Origin: an uncultured Lachnospiraceae bacterium
GTDB lineage: Bacteria; Bacillota; Clostridia; Lachnospirales; Lachnospiraceae
Direction: 5' to 3'
DNA length: 59,143 nucleotides
NCBI GenBank assembly: GCA_910589385.1
Contig: CAJUTU010000023.1
Coordinates: forward strand, 1 to 59,143
Shown piece after piece: positions 27,252 through 36,123 of this stretch. A program made the translations under genes and the position numbers. The notes beneath the pieces are model-generated. The model did no database searches, was not told the DNA's origin, and saw only the letters and a program-made list of their open reading frames with translations. Numbering within the stretch: the stretch's first letter is position 1; each line of letters begins with the position of its first letter.

Positions 27252-27280
27252 ATGTTACATTAACCATCTTCTATTGTCAA
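27252..27280 (-). promoter_or_regulatory. Promoter upstream of the 72-aa gene
   Basis: TTGACA (27275-27280), 17 bp, TAACAT (27252-27257) on the minus strand. The leader that follows (about 27245-27044) carries a long stem, TTATATAGAA with TTTCTATATAA, and no convincing gene. Confidence 0.55.
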
Positions 27281-27332
27281 GAAATACCTTGCTATTTATA
27301 TATGCACAACAACATTATCTTGACTGTAAATA

Positions 27333-30077
27333 TCAGGAAATTGTACTGCCCATCTGCTCTTTTTCATCTATCAAATCCGTATACCAACGAATAATATCAT
27401 CAAAAGCCTGTAGCCCTTCCTTATTGATTTGAATTTGATCACTTAATAGGGAATAGAGTTTACGAATTCGTTTTTTTGCTCTCTCCCTTGAATCTGCTTT
27501 TTTCTTTTCCTTTGGTTCTGTAATCTGTCCAATCTCAGCCTCCTGTTCCAAAAGTTCTTCCATAACCTCGCTAAAATAATCCATCTGGCTGTGCCATGTT
27601 GTACTTATCTCAGCAATTGATTCTTCCGTTTCAGAAGGCATAGTTTCGGCAACATCCTTTAATACTCTATCCTTCATATAACCTTCCCCTTTTTGCATCA
27701 TTGTTATATAGGAGTGTGCATAGAGCACCAGATAGTCAATACCATTCATTCTACTTTTATTTTTCCTGTATTTCTTCTTTTTATCCTGAACCAGTGCCGC
27801 CCAGTTTTTCTTCGCATATTTATCCCATTTAGACAGCACAGTTACAGTTACGGCAACCCTATTAATTTCTTCGTTTGAAAAATTGGCAACATCTAAATCT
27901 ACACCTTCCGAAAGATAGAATACTTCCAGATATCTTTCAAACAGACCATTAGTATTTTGGAAGCCGATTAAATTTAACGCAATAATGTCGGCATATGTTT
28001 CTTTGAAACATAGTTTCATATTTTTTTCCAACCGCTCTATACATTTACTTTTCAAAATACAGCTGCCCATCCTCTGTTTTAAAATAAAATATAGATTCTC
28101 CAATTCATGAATCCGTTTTGTAAAAGACTCAGAGGAACTGCCCTCACAAATTTTCTTTTTCAACAATTCTCCTTTCTTCTGAATTTTAGCACGAAGTATA
28201 CCATCTTTATCCTCTAAAATTTTTTGGCTGAAATCCACAAGCATTAAGAATACATCATCGAAATATAATTCTTGCCCCGCCTCTTCTCTTCTTTGATTTT
28301 CTTTTCCTATCTGATTTTCTAATTCTTCAGTAATATATTCGCTTACCTCCTTCCTGTTTTCATCATAAATTAAATCTAGACACTCCTTTTGAAAATCGCT
28401 GCCTAATGTACCATCATCCCAAAGAATCCTTTTTGTCACAAAGTCTCCCCATGTTTGAATCATACAAAAAGCCCTGAACTTCCTGTTTCTACAAGAACTT
28501 ACATAATGGGAAAGTTCATGCAGCAATAAAATAGGCATAAGGTTAGCTGAAAACATACTCCTTTGAGAAACTCTAATTTCTATTAACCTTTCTACAGGAA
28601 GCAAATGAAAGTCAACCTCTGTTGTTGACGGCTTTGAATCAATCACTGGATAAAGGCAGCATTCATATACTTCTGACTCATCCTTCAAAACTTCAATTCC
28701 TGCATATAAAAAAGCCATATACATCATACTCAGCTTCGGAAGGATCGTATATAAAGCCCCACAATAGCCGGGCACCATAAAAAAAGTCTGCTCAGAATGG
28801 ATAGAACGGTAAATAATCTGTTCCAACATTTCCAGATAGTCAGCAAGGTTTTTAATCAACTCATTCCATCTTTCAGCGTCCATCTCATTATATGCTACAG
28901 TACCGTCCTGCTTTGTCAGTGCTATATCCAGCTGCTTGTGAAACATCAAAAGTGACGGAAATATAATATAAAACAGGTCTTTTGCGAATAATGACTCTTC
29001 ATAGGGGATAATCAACGTCAAAGATTGTATCAAGGCAAGATAATAGGAATATAGCATATCATTTTTTCTGCTGCGGATTTCATTTAGTTGTTCTTTCAAC
29101 TCGACTATTCGTTTCCTGCACCATTTTGTCTCGTTTAAATCTTTTGGAGACCCAGGAAACGGATTTAGAATTTTGTCTTGAGTTTGATAATGGTTATATT
29201 GGGCAGCAACTTCCGTTGTAATACCATAAATTTGGCTGCCATACAAGGGATGAGAATGACTGGCAACGGCATGCCCTGCCAGCTTTTGATCTGTATAAGG
29301 CCGCATTAGATTAATCGCACGTTTAATTGTCTGCCCTTCCTCTTCCAGTTTCCATACAATATCTGTATTGCCAAACACCCATGACCACTCTCCGCTGCCT
29401 CCAAACATTGCTTCTAATATAGAAACATCAATCGTTGGCTTTGCAACAATCCGGCCTGTAATCTGATGAATCTTATCATCAACCAAGGGGTGCTTCGCAC
29501 CTCCCCACTTTTCATTCCTTAAATATTCCTGATTTACGCCACATACTGAATATGAATATACTATGTGCTGATTATTACGGCTTAAGTCAATCACCTGTGC
29601 CATAATTTTCCTATAACTGTTTCCTTTTATCAGAACTATGGCATCCGCATTATCCATTGTACGAAAACAGATACTATCAACATATCCCTCTGCATCTTCT
29701 GAAAGCCCTAAATCCAACATCAAATTATCATATGCGCTTGTCTGATACGAGTTTTCCAATTTCAGCATACAAGCACAGCAAAAAAATTCATCCGGGACTA
29801 AAAAGTCTTCCAATGTTTTGTTACCTTTATAGATTAAACCAATACATTGCTGACTATAGGTTCCATCTTGTACTCCAAGTATATTCGATAGTTGATACCA
29901 CATATCCGTTAGTCCCAGTGTATCACGGCTTACGATAAGAGTATTTTTTTGACGAGTAACCATTTCCACAGACATACTGTCATAATTTCCCCAACATGAA
30001 TATTGCCCTTCTGTCAAAGTTGTGTATTCTTTGATATGATGTTGTTTATATAACCGCAGGATTGCTGTTTTTATCAT
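27333..30077 (-). CDS. Putative zinc metallopeptidase with three GYD/Lrp-like N-terminal repeats (914 aa)
   Basis: I do not recognise this protein as a named family. The N-terminal 290 residues look like three related alpha/beta units. Each has a G/D-N-x-D turn before a hydrophobic strand (GNYDSMSVEMV, DNADAIVLIKG, FGNTDIVWKLE), as in the ferredoxin-like sensor domains of the GYD or Lrp/AsnC type. A helical middle follows. HELSH at residues 520-524 (within ILLLHELSHYVSS) matches the HExxH zinc-binding motif, and KETYADIIALNLIG at 692-705 offers a third ligand, Glu693. Between them are long charged, coiled-coil-like helices. The ATG at 30077 overlaps the stop of the upstream membrane protein gene as ATGA, so the two are translationally coupled. 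The protein has no signal peptide and should be cytosolic. The peptidase role is inferred from the motif only. Confidence 0.7.
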   Translation of the reverse strand: MIKTAILRLYKQHHIKEYTTLTEGQYSCWGNYDSMSVEMVTRQKNTLIVSRDTLGLTDMWYQLSNILGVQDGTYSQQCIGLIYKGNKTLEDFLVPDEFFCCACMLKLENSYQTSAYDNLMLDLGLSEDAEGYVDSICFRTMDNADAIVLIKGNSYRKIMAQVIDLSRNNQHIVYSYSVCGVNQEYLRNEKWGGAKHPLVDDKIHQITGRIVAKPTIDVSILEAMFGGSGEWSWVFGNTDIVWKLEEEGQTIKRAINLMRPYTDQKLAGHAVASHSHPLYGSQIYGITTEVAAQYNHYQTQDKILNPFPGSPKDLNETKWCRKRIVELKEQLNEIRSRKNDMLYSYYLALIQSLTLIIPYEESLFAKDLFYIIFPSLLMFHKQLDIALTKQDGTVAYNEMDAERWNELIKNLADYLEMLEQIIYRSIHSEQTFFMVPGYCGALYTILPKLSMMYMAFLYAGIEVLKDESEVYECCLYPVIDSKPSTTEVDFHLLPVERLIEIRVSQRSMFSANLMPILLLHELSHYVSSCRNRKFRAFCMIQTWGDFVTKRILWDDGTLGSDFQKECLDLIYDENRKEVSEYITEELENQIGKENQRREEAGQELYFDDVFLMLVDFSQKILEDKDGILRAKIQKKGELLKKKICEGSSSESFTKRIHELENLYFILKQRMGSCILKSKCIERLEKNMKLCFKETYADIIALNLIGFQNTNGLFERYLEVFYLSEGVDLDVANFSNEEINRVAVTVTVLSKWDKYAKKNWAALVQDKKKKYRKNKSRMNGIDYLVLYAHSYITMMQKGEGYMKDRVLKDVAETMPSETEESIAEISTTWHSQMDYFSEVMEELLEQEAEIGQITEPKEKKKADSRERAKKRIRKLYSLLSDQIQINKEGLQAFDDIIRWYTDLIDEKEQMGSTIS

Positions 30078-31333
30078 TTCCTCCATTCCTCCCATGTTAG
30101 TCTTCCCAGTACCCACGTACGATGCGCATACTCTTCGTTTCCAAAATTGTTAAAACCCTCCACAAAATCATAGAAAACGTCAAAGCGGAAATCCTCCTGG
30201 TGATCGAACAAATTCCAAGAAACCCAAAATTTATATAAAATATTTTTTTCGTTTTGATCCATAGCAAATTCATGTACAACCTGCAACAAATCCGCTCTTT
30301 TTAATGCCATGATATACTCGTCACATTCATCCCCACAGCATCGCAGATATTCAATATAAAGCAACATGATAAGCACAAGCCTCTGACGATCGCTCCATGG
30401 AAAATAGTTTAAAATATATATAGTATCAATTCCCGTATCGGAGCCTCTCCATTTTTCCAGTATCGGCAATATAATGCCTGCCCTAATCCATAAACAACGC
30501 TCCTTATCCCAATGATGCCGTAATAAGTCAGAAAAAAAGCCTTCGGTTCCTGCCGCCTCATAACGGGTCTTAAATCCAGATTTATCACAATATGCTGAAA
30601 TGATAGGCATAAGGATAAAATACTGGTATGTAATCTTTTCTTCTTCAAAAAGGCTGCAAATATCTAACAAACATTCTTTCACTCTCTGTGTTTCTTCCGA
30701 GTCATTGCTTTCCAGATAACGAATCATTTTCATTAGAGGCAATTGGTTTACAAGACCATAATAGTCAATATCAAAACCTATTGGGGTATGGCAAATCTTT
30801 TTGGCGCGGGTAATTGTATTGTACCGGATTGCTTTAAAAGTATTCGTTTTTTTGCTGTAATAAATCACAAAGGAGCTTGCTCCAATAATCCATGTAAATA
30901 TAAGGAATATATCAACAACAATACATGCATCTATTCCGTAAAAATATGCCCAAAGCCCCCAGAGGAACAACACAGCATAGATACTGCCAGCCCCTGAAAC
31001 ACCTAGCAAAGTAATCTGCCAGATAATAACATTACTGAACTTAATGCCATATATGATTTCATTTGTTTTGCCCAAAATAAAAACAATAATCGTAAGGCCA
31101 GCTATCCAAAGTGCTGTAAGAATCCCAAGCCAGTTCAATTTATCGTCGCATAATTGTATATTTCGAATATCGTTTATAACATAATCTGCAAAACCCAAAA
31201 GTATACCATTGTCTTCTTTCAAACATATCATACTAGGATTATATGACAAAATCGTAAGAGCTATCAGTACAAGATAATTTAACAGCCAATATATGTTCGT
31301 TACTACGAACAAAATCCGATGCCTAATACGCAT
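30074..31333 (-). CDS. Four-helix membrane protein coupled to the HELSH protein (419 aa)
   Basis: No named family is recognised. The first 155 residues contain about four membrane helices (for example ILFVVTNIYWLLNYLVLIAL, WLGILTALWIAGLTIIVFIL, IFLIFTWIIGASSFVIYY). The remaining 260 residues are a soluble, helix-rich domain that is probably cytosolic, with many acidic and aromatic residues. I chose the ATG at 31333, with GGAGA eight bases upstream. An ATG-type start 69 bp earlier would lie inside a long hairpin and has no ribosome binding site. The gene ends in an ATGA overlap with the metallopeptidase-like gene, so the two products are expected in equal amounts and may form a membrane-tethered complex. 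Confidence 0.7.
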   Translation of the reverse strand: MRIRHRILFVVTNIYWLLNYLVLIALTILSYNPSMICLKEDNGILLGFADYVINDIRNIQLCDDKLNWLGILTALWIAGLTIIVFILGKTNEIIYGIKFSNVIIWQITLLGVSGAGSIYAVLFLWGLWAYFYGIDACIVVDIFLIFTWIIGASSFVIYYSKKTNTFKAIRYNTITRAKKICHTPIGFDIDYYGLVNQLPLMKMIRYLESNDSEETQRVKECLLDICSLFEEEKITYQYFILMPIISAYCDKSGFKTRYEAAGTEGFFSDLLRHHWDKERCLWIRAGIILPILEKWRGSDTGIDTIYILNYFPWSDRQRLVLIMLLYIEYLRCCGDECDEYIMALKRADLLQVVHEFAMDQNEKNILYKFWVSWNLFDHQEDFRFDVFYDFVEGFNNFGNEEYAHRTWVLGRLTWEEWRK

Positions 31334-31381
31334 GTCATATTCTCCATTCTGGCAGAAACAAAGCCTGCTCTTTTGTATATC

Positions 31382-31428
31382 AAAAAAGGAAATAAAACCC
31401 ATTTGATAAACAAGTGGATTTTATTTCC
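31382..31428 (-). terminator. Long terminator-like hairpin ahead of the membrane protein gene
   Basis: An 18-bp stem with one wobble and one mismatch (31388-31405 with 31411-31428) has a five-base loop and is followed on the minus strand by six T. It can end the transcript of the upstream secreted-protein gene, or act as an attenuator for the membrane protein/metallopeptidase operon if transcription starts at the promoter at 31520-31548. Confidence 0.75.
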
Positions 31429-31519
31429 TGTATCATAAAATTACGCCAATAAAATTGCATCATATCTAATAAATGTTTTCAACAATAAACGAACAAATCC
31501 GTGAAATTGTACAAAACCT

Positions 31520-31548
31520 ATCCTAAAATCTTTATTTATGGCTGTCAG
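31520..31548 (-). promoter_or_regulatory. Possible promoter of the membrane protein/metallopeptidase operon
   Basis: CTGACA (31543-31548), 17 bp, TAGGAT (31520-31525) on the minus strand, between the secreted-protein gene and the hairpin. Confidence 0.35.
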
Positions 31549-31604
31549 CACGTTTGTCCAGATCATATCTCAAACATTGATATATTTTAAAAATCATCTT
31601 CCCT

Positions 31605-33680
31605 TTAACGGACTTCCAAGCTATACTCACATTTTTCTTCTCTATGTAAGGTTGTCGCAGAAGCTGTCGCCGAAATCGTAGCAGTTCCAGCCCCTACAAT
31701 ATGGACTGTACCTGTATTCGCATCCACTGTGGCAACTGACGGGTCACTGCTTGCATAAGTAACGGCACTGTCTTTTACCTGGCCTGAAGCTGTAATTGTA
31801 AAATCGTCTGCCCCAACTGACTTGAGTATCGTTGCCGAGCCGGAATTCAAGCAGAAATCAATCTGTGGCAGCAGCTCCCCTGGGCCGGAACTAACGGTAG
31901 TCGTCACGTTTCCTGTGCTGCCGCTTCCTCCAGTGCCGCCGCCGATACCGCCGACACCTGTGCCACCGCCTCCGGTATTACCGCCTGTATTGCTGCCGGG
32001 TTTTTCTACATCGACGTTATGATTAGGCTCAATCCACAGAGTATGCCTTATTGTTGTTTCTGCATAAGCATCTGTTGCCCCAGCTATTGCCCAAATCTGT
32101 ACTGTCAGTGTCTCCCACCGCTCCCCTACATCATTCAGATGAACCAGAGCAACGTTATTTCCTAATTCTGGTTTTACTTCTATGGTAGCAACTGCCGGAT
32201 TCGTACTTTTAAAACTTACCTCGCCTTTGTTTCCTTCCACTTTTACTACAGCAACCTCTCCAGCCTTAACTTCAACAGGTGCACAAACAAACTTAAAATC
32301 TGTCTGCTCTGGTTGATATCTTAAAGAAGATGACGGCAACTGATCCTGGACAACCTTAGCCGGAATGTATTTCATCCCATTTCCAATCTCATAACCTCCG
32401 TCTTGAAGCTGCGCACCGACTAAAAAGAACTCCCCGTTTTTTCCCGAAGCATGGTTCAACATATCCACCACATAGTTCTTTCCGCCAATACGCACAATGT
32501 TCCAAGTGTGATATGACTCCTCAACACCTTTCACTACTTTTCCGGTTACAGTGTAACACCTCGTCCCCCCCGTTGTTCCTGTTCCAAAGGTACGGTCGCA
32601 GAAATACTGGAATGCCTGTGTATATCTCTCTGGCTCACCTGGATATTTAGTGCAAAGGGCATCCCTAAAACCACAGAGTATTTCATAATCCGACAGCCCC
32701 TTTGCCTGATTATATTCGCCTAAAATGTTGTCAATCCCACTTTTTGACTCAAAAATTTTCTGTGCCCGTATAGATTCAGGAATATCAACGGACGACCTAT
32801 AAGACTCTTTTACTGCCAATGTAAACATAAAATATGCTGATTGATATGCTGTCTCAACATAATCCGAATTAAAAATATATTTATATGATCCCCCATCAAA
32901 TTTATTAAATGACTGATCATACCAAAACAATTCCGAAGGGCACTCTTTTGAAAGACTGGTCAGAATCTCTGGTATAATAGTCTCTGCTTCTTCCTGCAGC
33001 ACCCTGGCTTTCGCTCTAGTATCAATATCATAAAATGATACTGTAAACGCAGCTGTAGGCTGATCTTTTTTTCCATTGACCAATTTTAATATCTCATTCT
33101 TTAATCCGTCGTAGAGCGTCTTTCTAACTTCGCCTATCTGTAATTTCGGATCTTCCAATGCAGCTTTGGTTTCCCTGATTTCCGTTATATTTACTGAGTC
33201 TAAGCCGCCCTTCGGCAATCTATAAGTTTCCTTTACTGCAAATCTAAATTTAAAATTTGCTTTCATACTTTTATAATCAATATTCAAAATATATGAACGA
33301 TTATCAAACTTCTCAGACGTCATATCATACCAAAACAAATCCGAAGAACAATCTTTAGAAATACGTGACAAAATCTCTGGCACCTTTCCTTCTACTGCCG
33401 TCTTCAGTTCTTCATTCTTACAATCAATTCCCACTACAAATTTAGCTATATCCGTAGAATTTCCACTTCCGTTAACAAAGTCAGATATTTGTTCCTTTAA
33501 TCCGTCATAAATTTTTTTTACAGCTGCATTCAACTCCGCATCTGTATATGCTGCAGCCGCCTTCTCCCCTTCCACAGCATATACTGGAAGGCACGTCGCT
33601 GCACTCACTCCACCTGCTATCATTCCAACTGTCAAAAAAGATGCCAGTCCCCGCTTGAAACGATATTTCCATTTTTTCAT
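31605..33680 (-). CDS. Secreted two-repeat protein with degenerate transglutaminase domain and Ig-like domains
   Basis: The 691-residue protein has a signal peptide (basic start, LASFLTVGMIAGGVSAATCL core, cleavage near VYAVEG). Residues of about 45-170 and 185-315 are two copies of one domain; each holds LFWYD followed by KFD and SYI/SYK. Next comes a transglutaminase-like core with GEPERYTQAFQYFCDRTFG, the histidine in SYHTWN (H391) and aspartate in YVVDML (D406). The usual catalytic cysteine position is Pro350. Two Ig-like (BIG2) domains follow, the second after a Gly-rich linker, with SSDPSVATVDANTGTVHIVG. There is no sortase motif or membrane anchor at the end. The role is probably adhesive or structural on the cell surface. 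A strong promoter precedes it. Confidence 0.8.
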   Translation of the reverse strand: MKKWKYRFKRGLASFLTVGMIAGGVSAATCLPVYAVEGEKAAAAYTDAELNAAVKKIYDGLKEQISDFVNGSGNSTDIAKFVVGIDCKNEELKTAVEGKVPEILSRISKDCSSDLFWYDMTSEKFDNRSYILNIDYKSMKANFKFRFAVKETYRLPKGGLDSVNITEIRETKAALEDPKLQIGEVRKTLYDGLKNEILKLVNGKKDQPTAAFTVSFYDIDTRAKARVLQEEAETIIPEILTSLSKECPSELFWYDQSFNKFDGGSYKYIFNSDYVETAYQSAYFMFTLAVKESYRSSVDIPESIRAQKIFESKSGIDNILGEYNQAKGLSDYEILCGFRDALCTKYPGEPERYTQAFQYFCDRTFGTGTTGGTRCYTVTGKVVKGVEESYHTWNIVRIGGKNYVVDMLNHASGKNGEFFLVGAQLQDGGYEIGNGMKYIPAKVVQDQLPSSSLRYQPEQTDFKFVCAPVEVKAGEVAVVKVEGNKGEVSFKSTNPAVATIEVKPELGNNVALVHLNDVGERWETLTVQIWAIAGATDAYAETTIRHTLWIEPNHNVDVEKPGSNTGGNTGGGGTGVGGIGGGTGGSGSTGNVTTTVSSGPGELLPQIDFCLNSGSATILKSVGADDFTITASGQVKDSAVTYASSDPSVATVDANTGTVHIVGAGTATISATASATTLHREEKCEYSLEVR

Positions 33681-33734
33681 AACTGATACTCCTCTCCTTT
33701 ATCTTGTGTTAAATATAACTCTTGTCTACAAGAT

Positions 33735-33763
33735 ATAATACTACTCAAACTGATTTATGTCAA
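33735..33763 (-). promoter_or_regulatory. Promoter of the secreted Ig-like protein gene
   Basis: TTGACA (33758-33763), 17 bp, TATTAT (33735-33740) on the minus strand, about 50 bp before the start codon. Confidence 0.75.
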
Positions 33764-33840
33764 TGTAAACTTTTTTATTTCCACCCATCCGTTTCTTCCA
33801 TTAGGTATACAGCCAAATCCCCCTCTGGTCGAAATGTACA

Positions 33841-33858
33841 TTTTTTTTTTTTTTTTTT
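33841..33858. repeat. T18 homopolymer tract
   Basis: Eighteen consecutive T on the plus strand lie just upstream of the msmK promoter, between two divergent genes. Its length may vary between cells or be a sequencing uncertainty. Confidence 0.8.
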
Positions 33859-33872
33859 AGTCATTCGTGACA

Positions 33873-33901
33873 TTGTCTCTTTTGGCGCTCTACCGTATAC
33901 T
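33873..33901 (+). promoter_or_regulatory. Promoter of msmK
   Basis: TTGTCT (33873-33878), 17 bp, TATACT (33896-33901), about 50 bp before the start codon. Confidence 0.55.
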
Positions 33902-33956
33902 ATATTCCAGAAGCAAACAAAACAAACGAAAACATTTTTCAAGGAGGCTATTCAAA

Positions 33957-35069
33957 ATGGCAAGTTTATCATTAAAGGGAATTCAGAAAATTTATCCAAA
34001 CGGATTTCATGCAGTACAGGACTTCAATCTTGAGATTGAAGACAAAGAATTTATCATCTTCGTAGGACCATCTGGATGTGGAAAGTCTACAACACTTCGT
34101 ATGGTAGCTGGTCTGGAAGATATCTCCGGCGGTACTTTTACAATCGACGGCAAGGTTATGAACGATGTAGAGCCAAAAGACCGTGATATCGCAATGGTAT
34201 TCCAGAATTACGCTCTGTATCCGCATATGACAGTATATGATAACATGGCTTTCGGTCTAAAGCTGCGGAAAGTACCGAAGGATGAGATTGATAAGAAAGT
34301 TCGTGAAGCTGCAAGAATCCTTGATCTGGATAAACTGCTTGACCGTAAGCCGAAGGCTCTTTCCGGTGGACAGAGACAGCGTGTTGCTATGGGACGTGCC
34401 ATTGTGCGTAATCCAAAGGTATTCCTGATGGATGAGCCTCTTTCCAACCTGGACGCAAAGCTGAGAGTTCAGATGCGTATTGAGATTTCCAAGATTCATG
34501 AAAGTCTGGGCGCTACGATCATCTATGTAACACATGACCAGACAGAGGCTATGACCCTTGGTACAAGAATCGTTGTTATGAAAGACGGTATCGTACAGCA
34601 GGTAGATACTCCTCAGAATCTTTACAACACACCTTGCAACCTGTTCGTAGCCGGATTTATTGGTTCTCCACAGATGAACTTCCTGGATGCTGTTGTTAAT
34701 ATTGCTGGCAATGACGTAACATTAAAGGTTGGCGATTATGTATTAAAAGTACCGGAGAGCAAGAAGCAGGCTTTGATCAAAGGCAATTACAATGGAAAGA
34801 CCGTTGTTCTTGGTATCCGTCCGGAAGACGTACATGATTCTGAAGAATTTATCGCTGCAAATCCTGACAGCGTTGTAAAATCTACAGTTAAAGTTTACGA
34901 GCTGCTTGGTGCAGAAGTATATCTGTACTTTGATGTTGCCGGAACACAGATGACAGCACGTGTAAGTTCACGTACACCTTTGAGAACAGGTGATCAGGCT
35001 GTATTCGCACTGGAAATGGAAAGAATTCACCTCTTCGACAAAGAAACAGAGTTGACGATTACGAACTAA
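33957..35069 (+). CDS. msmK: Sugar ABC transporter ATP-binding protein, MsmK/UgpC type
   Basis: This 370-residue ATPase energises carbohydrate ABC importers of the CUT1 class. It has Walker A GPSGCGKSTT, the Q-loop in MVFQNYALYPHM, the signature LSGGQRQRVAMGRAI, Walker B VFLMDEPLSNLDAKLR, and the H-loop VTHDQTEAMTLG. The C-terminal TOBE-type regulatory domain includes LGIRPEDVH. AAGGAGG precedes the ATG at 33957; codons upstream in the same frame are not used. No permease or binding-protein genes are adjacent, which fits a shared ATPase serving several transporters. Its codon usage, with many GTA, CGT and AAG codons, looks like that of a highly expressed gene. Confidence 0.93.
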   Translation: MASLSLKGIQKIYPNGFHAVQDFNLEIEDKEFIIFVGPSGCGKSTTLRMVAGLEDISGGTFTIDGKVMNDVEPKDRDIAMVFQNYALYPHMTVYDNMAFGLKLRKVPKDEIDKKVREAARILDLDKLLDRKPKALSGGQRQRVAMGRAIVRNPKVFLMDEPLSNLDAKLRVQMRIEISKIHESLGATIIYVTHDQTEAMTLGTRIVVMKDGIVQQVDTPQNLYNTPCNLFVAGFIGSPQMNFLDAVVNIAGNDVTLKVGDYVLKVPESKKQALIKGNYNGKTVVLGIRPEDVHDSEEFIAANPDSVVKSTVKVYELLGAEVYLYFDVAGTQMTARVSSRTPLRTGDQAVFALEMERIHLFDKETELTITN

Positions 35070-35080
35070 TAGGTTACAAT

Positions 35081-35111
35081 AAAAAGGCTGTACGACTGTG
35101 CAGCCTTTTTT
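35081..35111 (+). terminator. Terminator of msmK
   Basis: AAAAAGGCTG pairs with CAGCCTTTTT around a 10-base loop, and the T-run follows 12 bp after the stop codon. Confidence 0.85.
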
Positions 35112-35211
35112 GATATCGCTCCATAAGAATTCAACAGTCATTTTACGTCGCTGTATTACTACAGCGAATTCCGTTTTTATGAAAAAGCACTTATGAAAGC
35201 AGGTAACTCAC

Positions 35212-36120
35212 ATGGAATATTCCACACAGTTATGTTCCGCTCTTAACGAACTGAAGCGGATCACCGGTATCAAACTAGAAGTAACAGCCAATGATCCGCA
35301 GGAGGAAGAGCGGGCTTTAGCCCAGATACGCTGTCTATGTACCGCTTATAAAGAAAAATATAATAAAAATCATTTTTTAAAAACCTTGATGACTGGAAAC
35401 ATTTCTTCTATAGAAGCCGCGGAACATGCCGGACGCCTGCATATTGACCCAGAGGAACGGCGTATCCTTTTTTTATTGGAGAAGAAAGGGTCTTTGGATG
35501 ATATGGTGATGGAAATCCTCAAAAACCTGTTTCCATCCCAGACAAAATCCTATCTGATCCCTATGTCAGACTGCAGCCTTGCCATCCTTCGTCCTGTAAA
35601 AGCCAATGAATCAGAGCATGATCTTTCTCAGATTGCCCATATGATCGTAGATACTCTGAATATGGAGGCTCTGACGCAGGTACGAGTGGCATACAGCGCA
35701 GTCATGGAGCATCTTACAGAACTTGGTACAGCCTGGCAGGAAACCAGCCTGGCCTTAAAGGTTGGAAAGCTGTTTTATTCTGAGCAAAATGTATTTCCTC
35801 ATGATCGGCTGGGAATCGGCAGACTGGTTTATCGTCTTCCTATTCCTATTTGTGAAGGGTTTCTAAAAGAAGTTTTTGGAGATAATATTCCTGATACCCT
35901 GGATGAAGAAACCTCAGCTACAATCAATCGTTTTCTTCAGAATAACCTGAATATCGCAGAAACTTCCAGGCAGCTCCATATGCACAGGAACACTTTGATC
36001 TACCGTCTGGATCAGGTAGAAAAACGTACCGGGCTGGATCTTCGCAAATTTGAAGATGCCATGACCTTTCGGATTGCCTCCCTTGTGATGAATTATCTAC
36101 AGACAGAAAGGAACACTTAA
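35212..36120 (+). CDS. PucR/CdaR-like transcriptional regulator
   Basis: The 302-residue protein carries the PucR C-terminal helix-turn-helix: FLQNNLNIAETSRQLHMHRN, then TLIYRLDQVEKRTGLDLRKF. The middle has a degenerate GGDEF-like region found in CdaR relatives (VRVAYSAVMEHLTELGTAWQETSLAL). The N-terminal part is short and lacks the diacid-sensing CdaR domain. It lies just downstream of msmK, beyond a terminator, which suggests a role in carbon-source control; this is inference from position. It is separated by only 3 bp from the next gene, with which it is likely co-transcribed. Confidence 0.82.
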   Translation: MEYSTQLCSALNELKRITGIKLEVTANDPQEEERALAQIRCLCTAYKEKYNKNHFLKTLMTGNISSIEAAEHAGRLHIDPEERRILFLLEKKGSLDDMVMEILKNLFPSQTKSYLIPMSDCSLAILRPVKANESEHDLSQIAHMIVDTLNMEALTQVRVAYSAVMEHLTELGTAWQETSLALKVGKLFYSEQNVFPHDRLGIGRLVYRLPIPICEGFLKEVFGDNIPDTLDEETSATINRFLQNNLNIAETSRQLHMHRNTLIYRLDQVEKRTGLDLRKFEDAMTFRIASLVMNYLQTERNT

Positions 36121-36123
36121 AAC

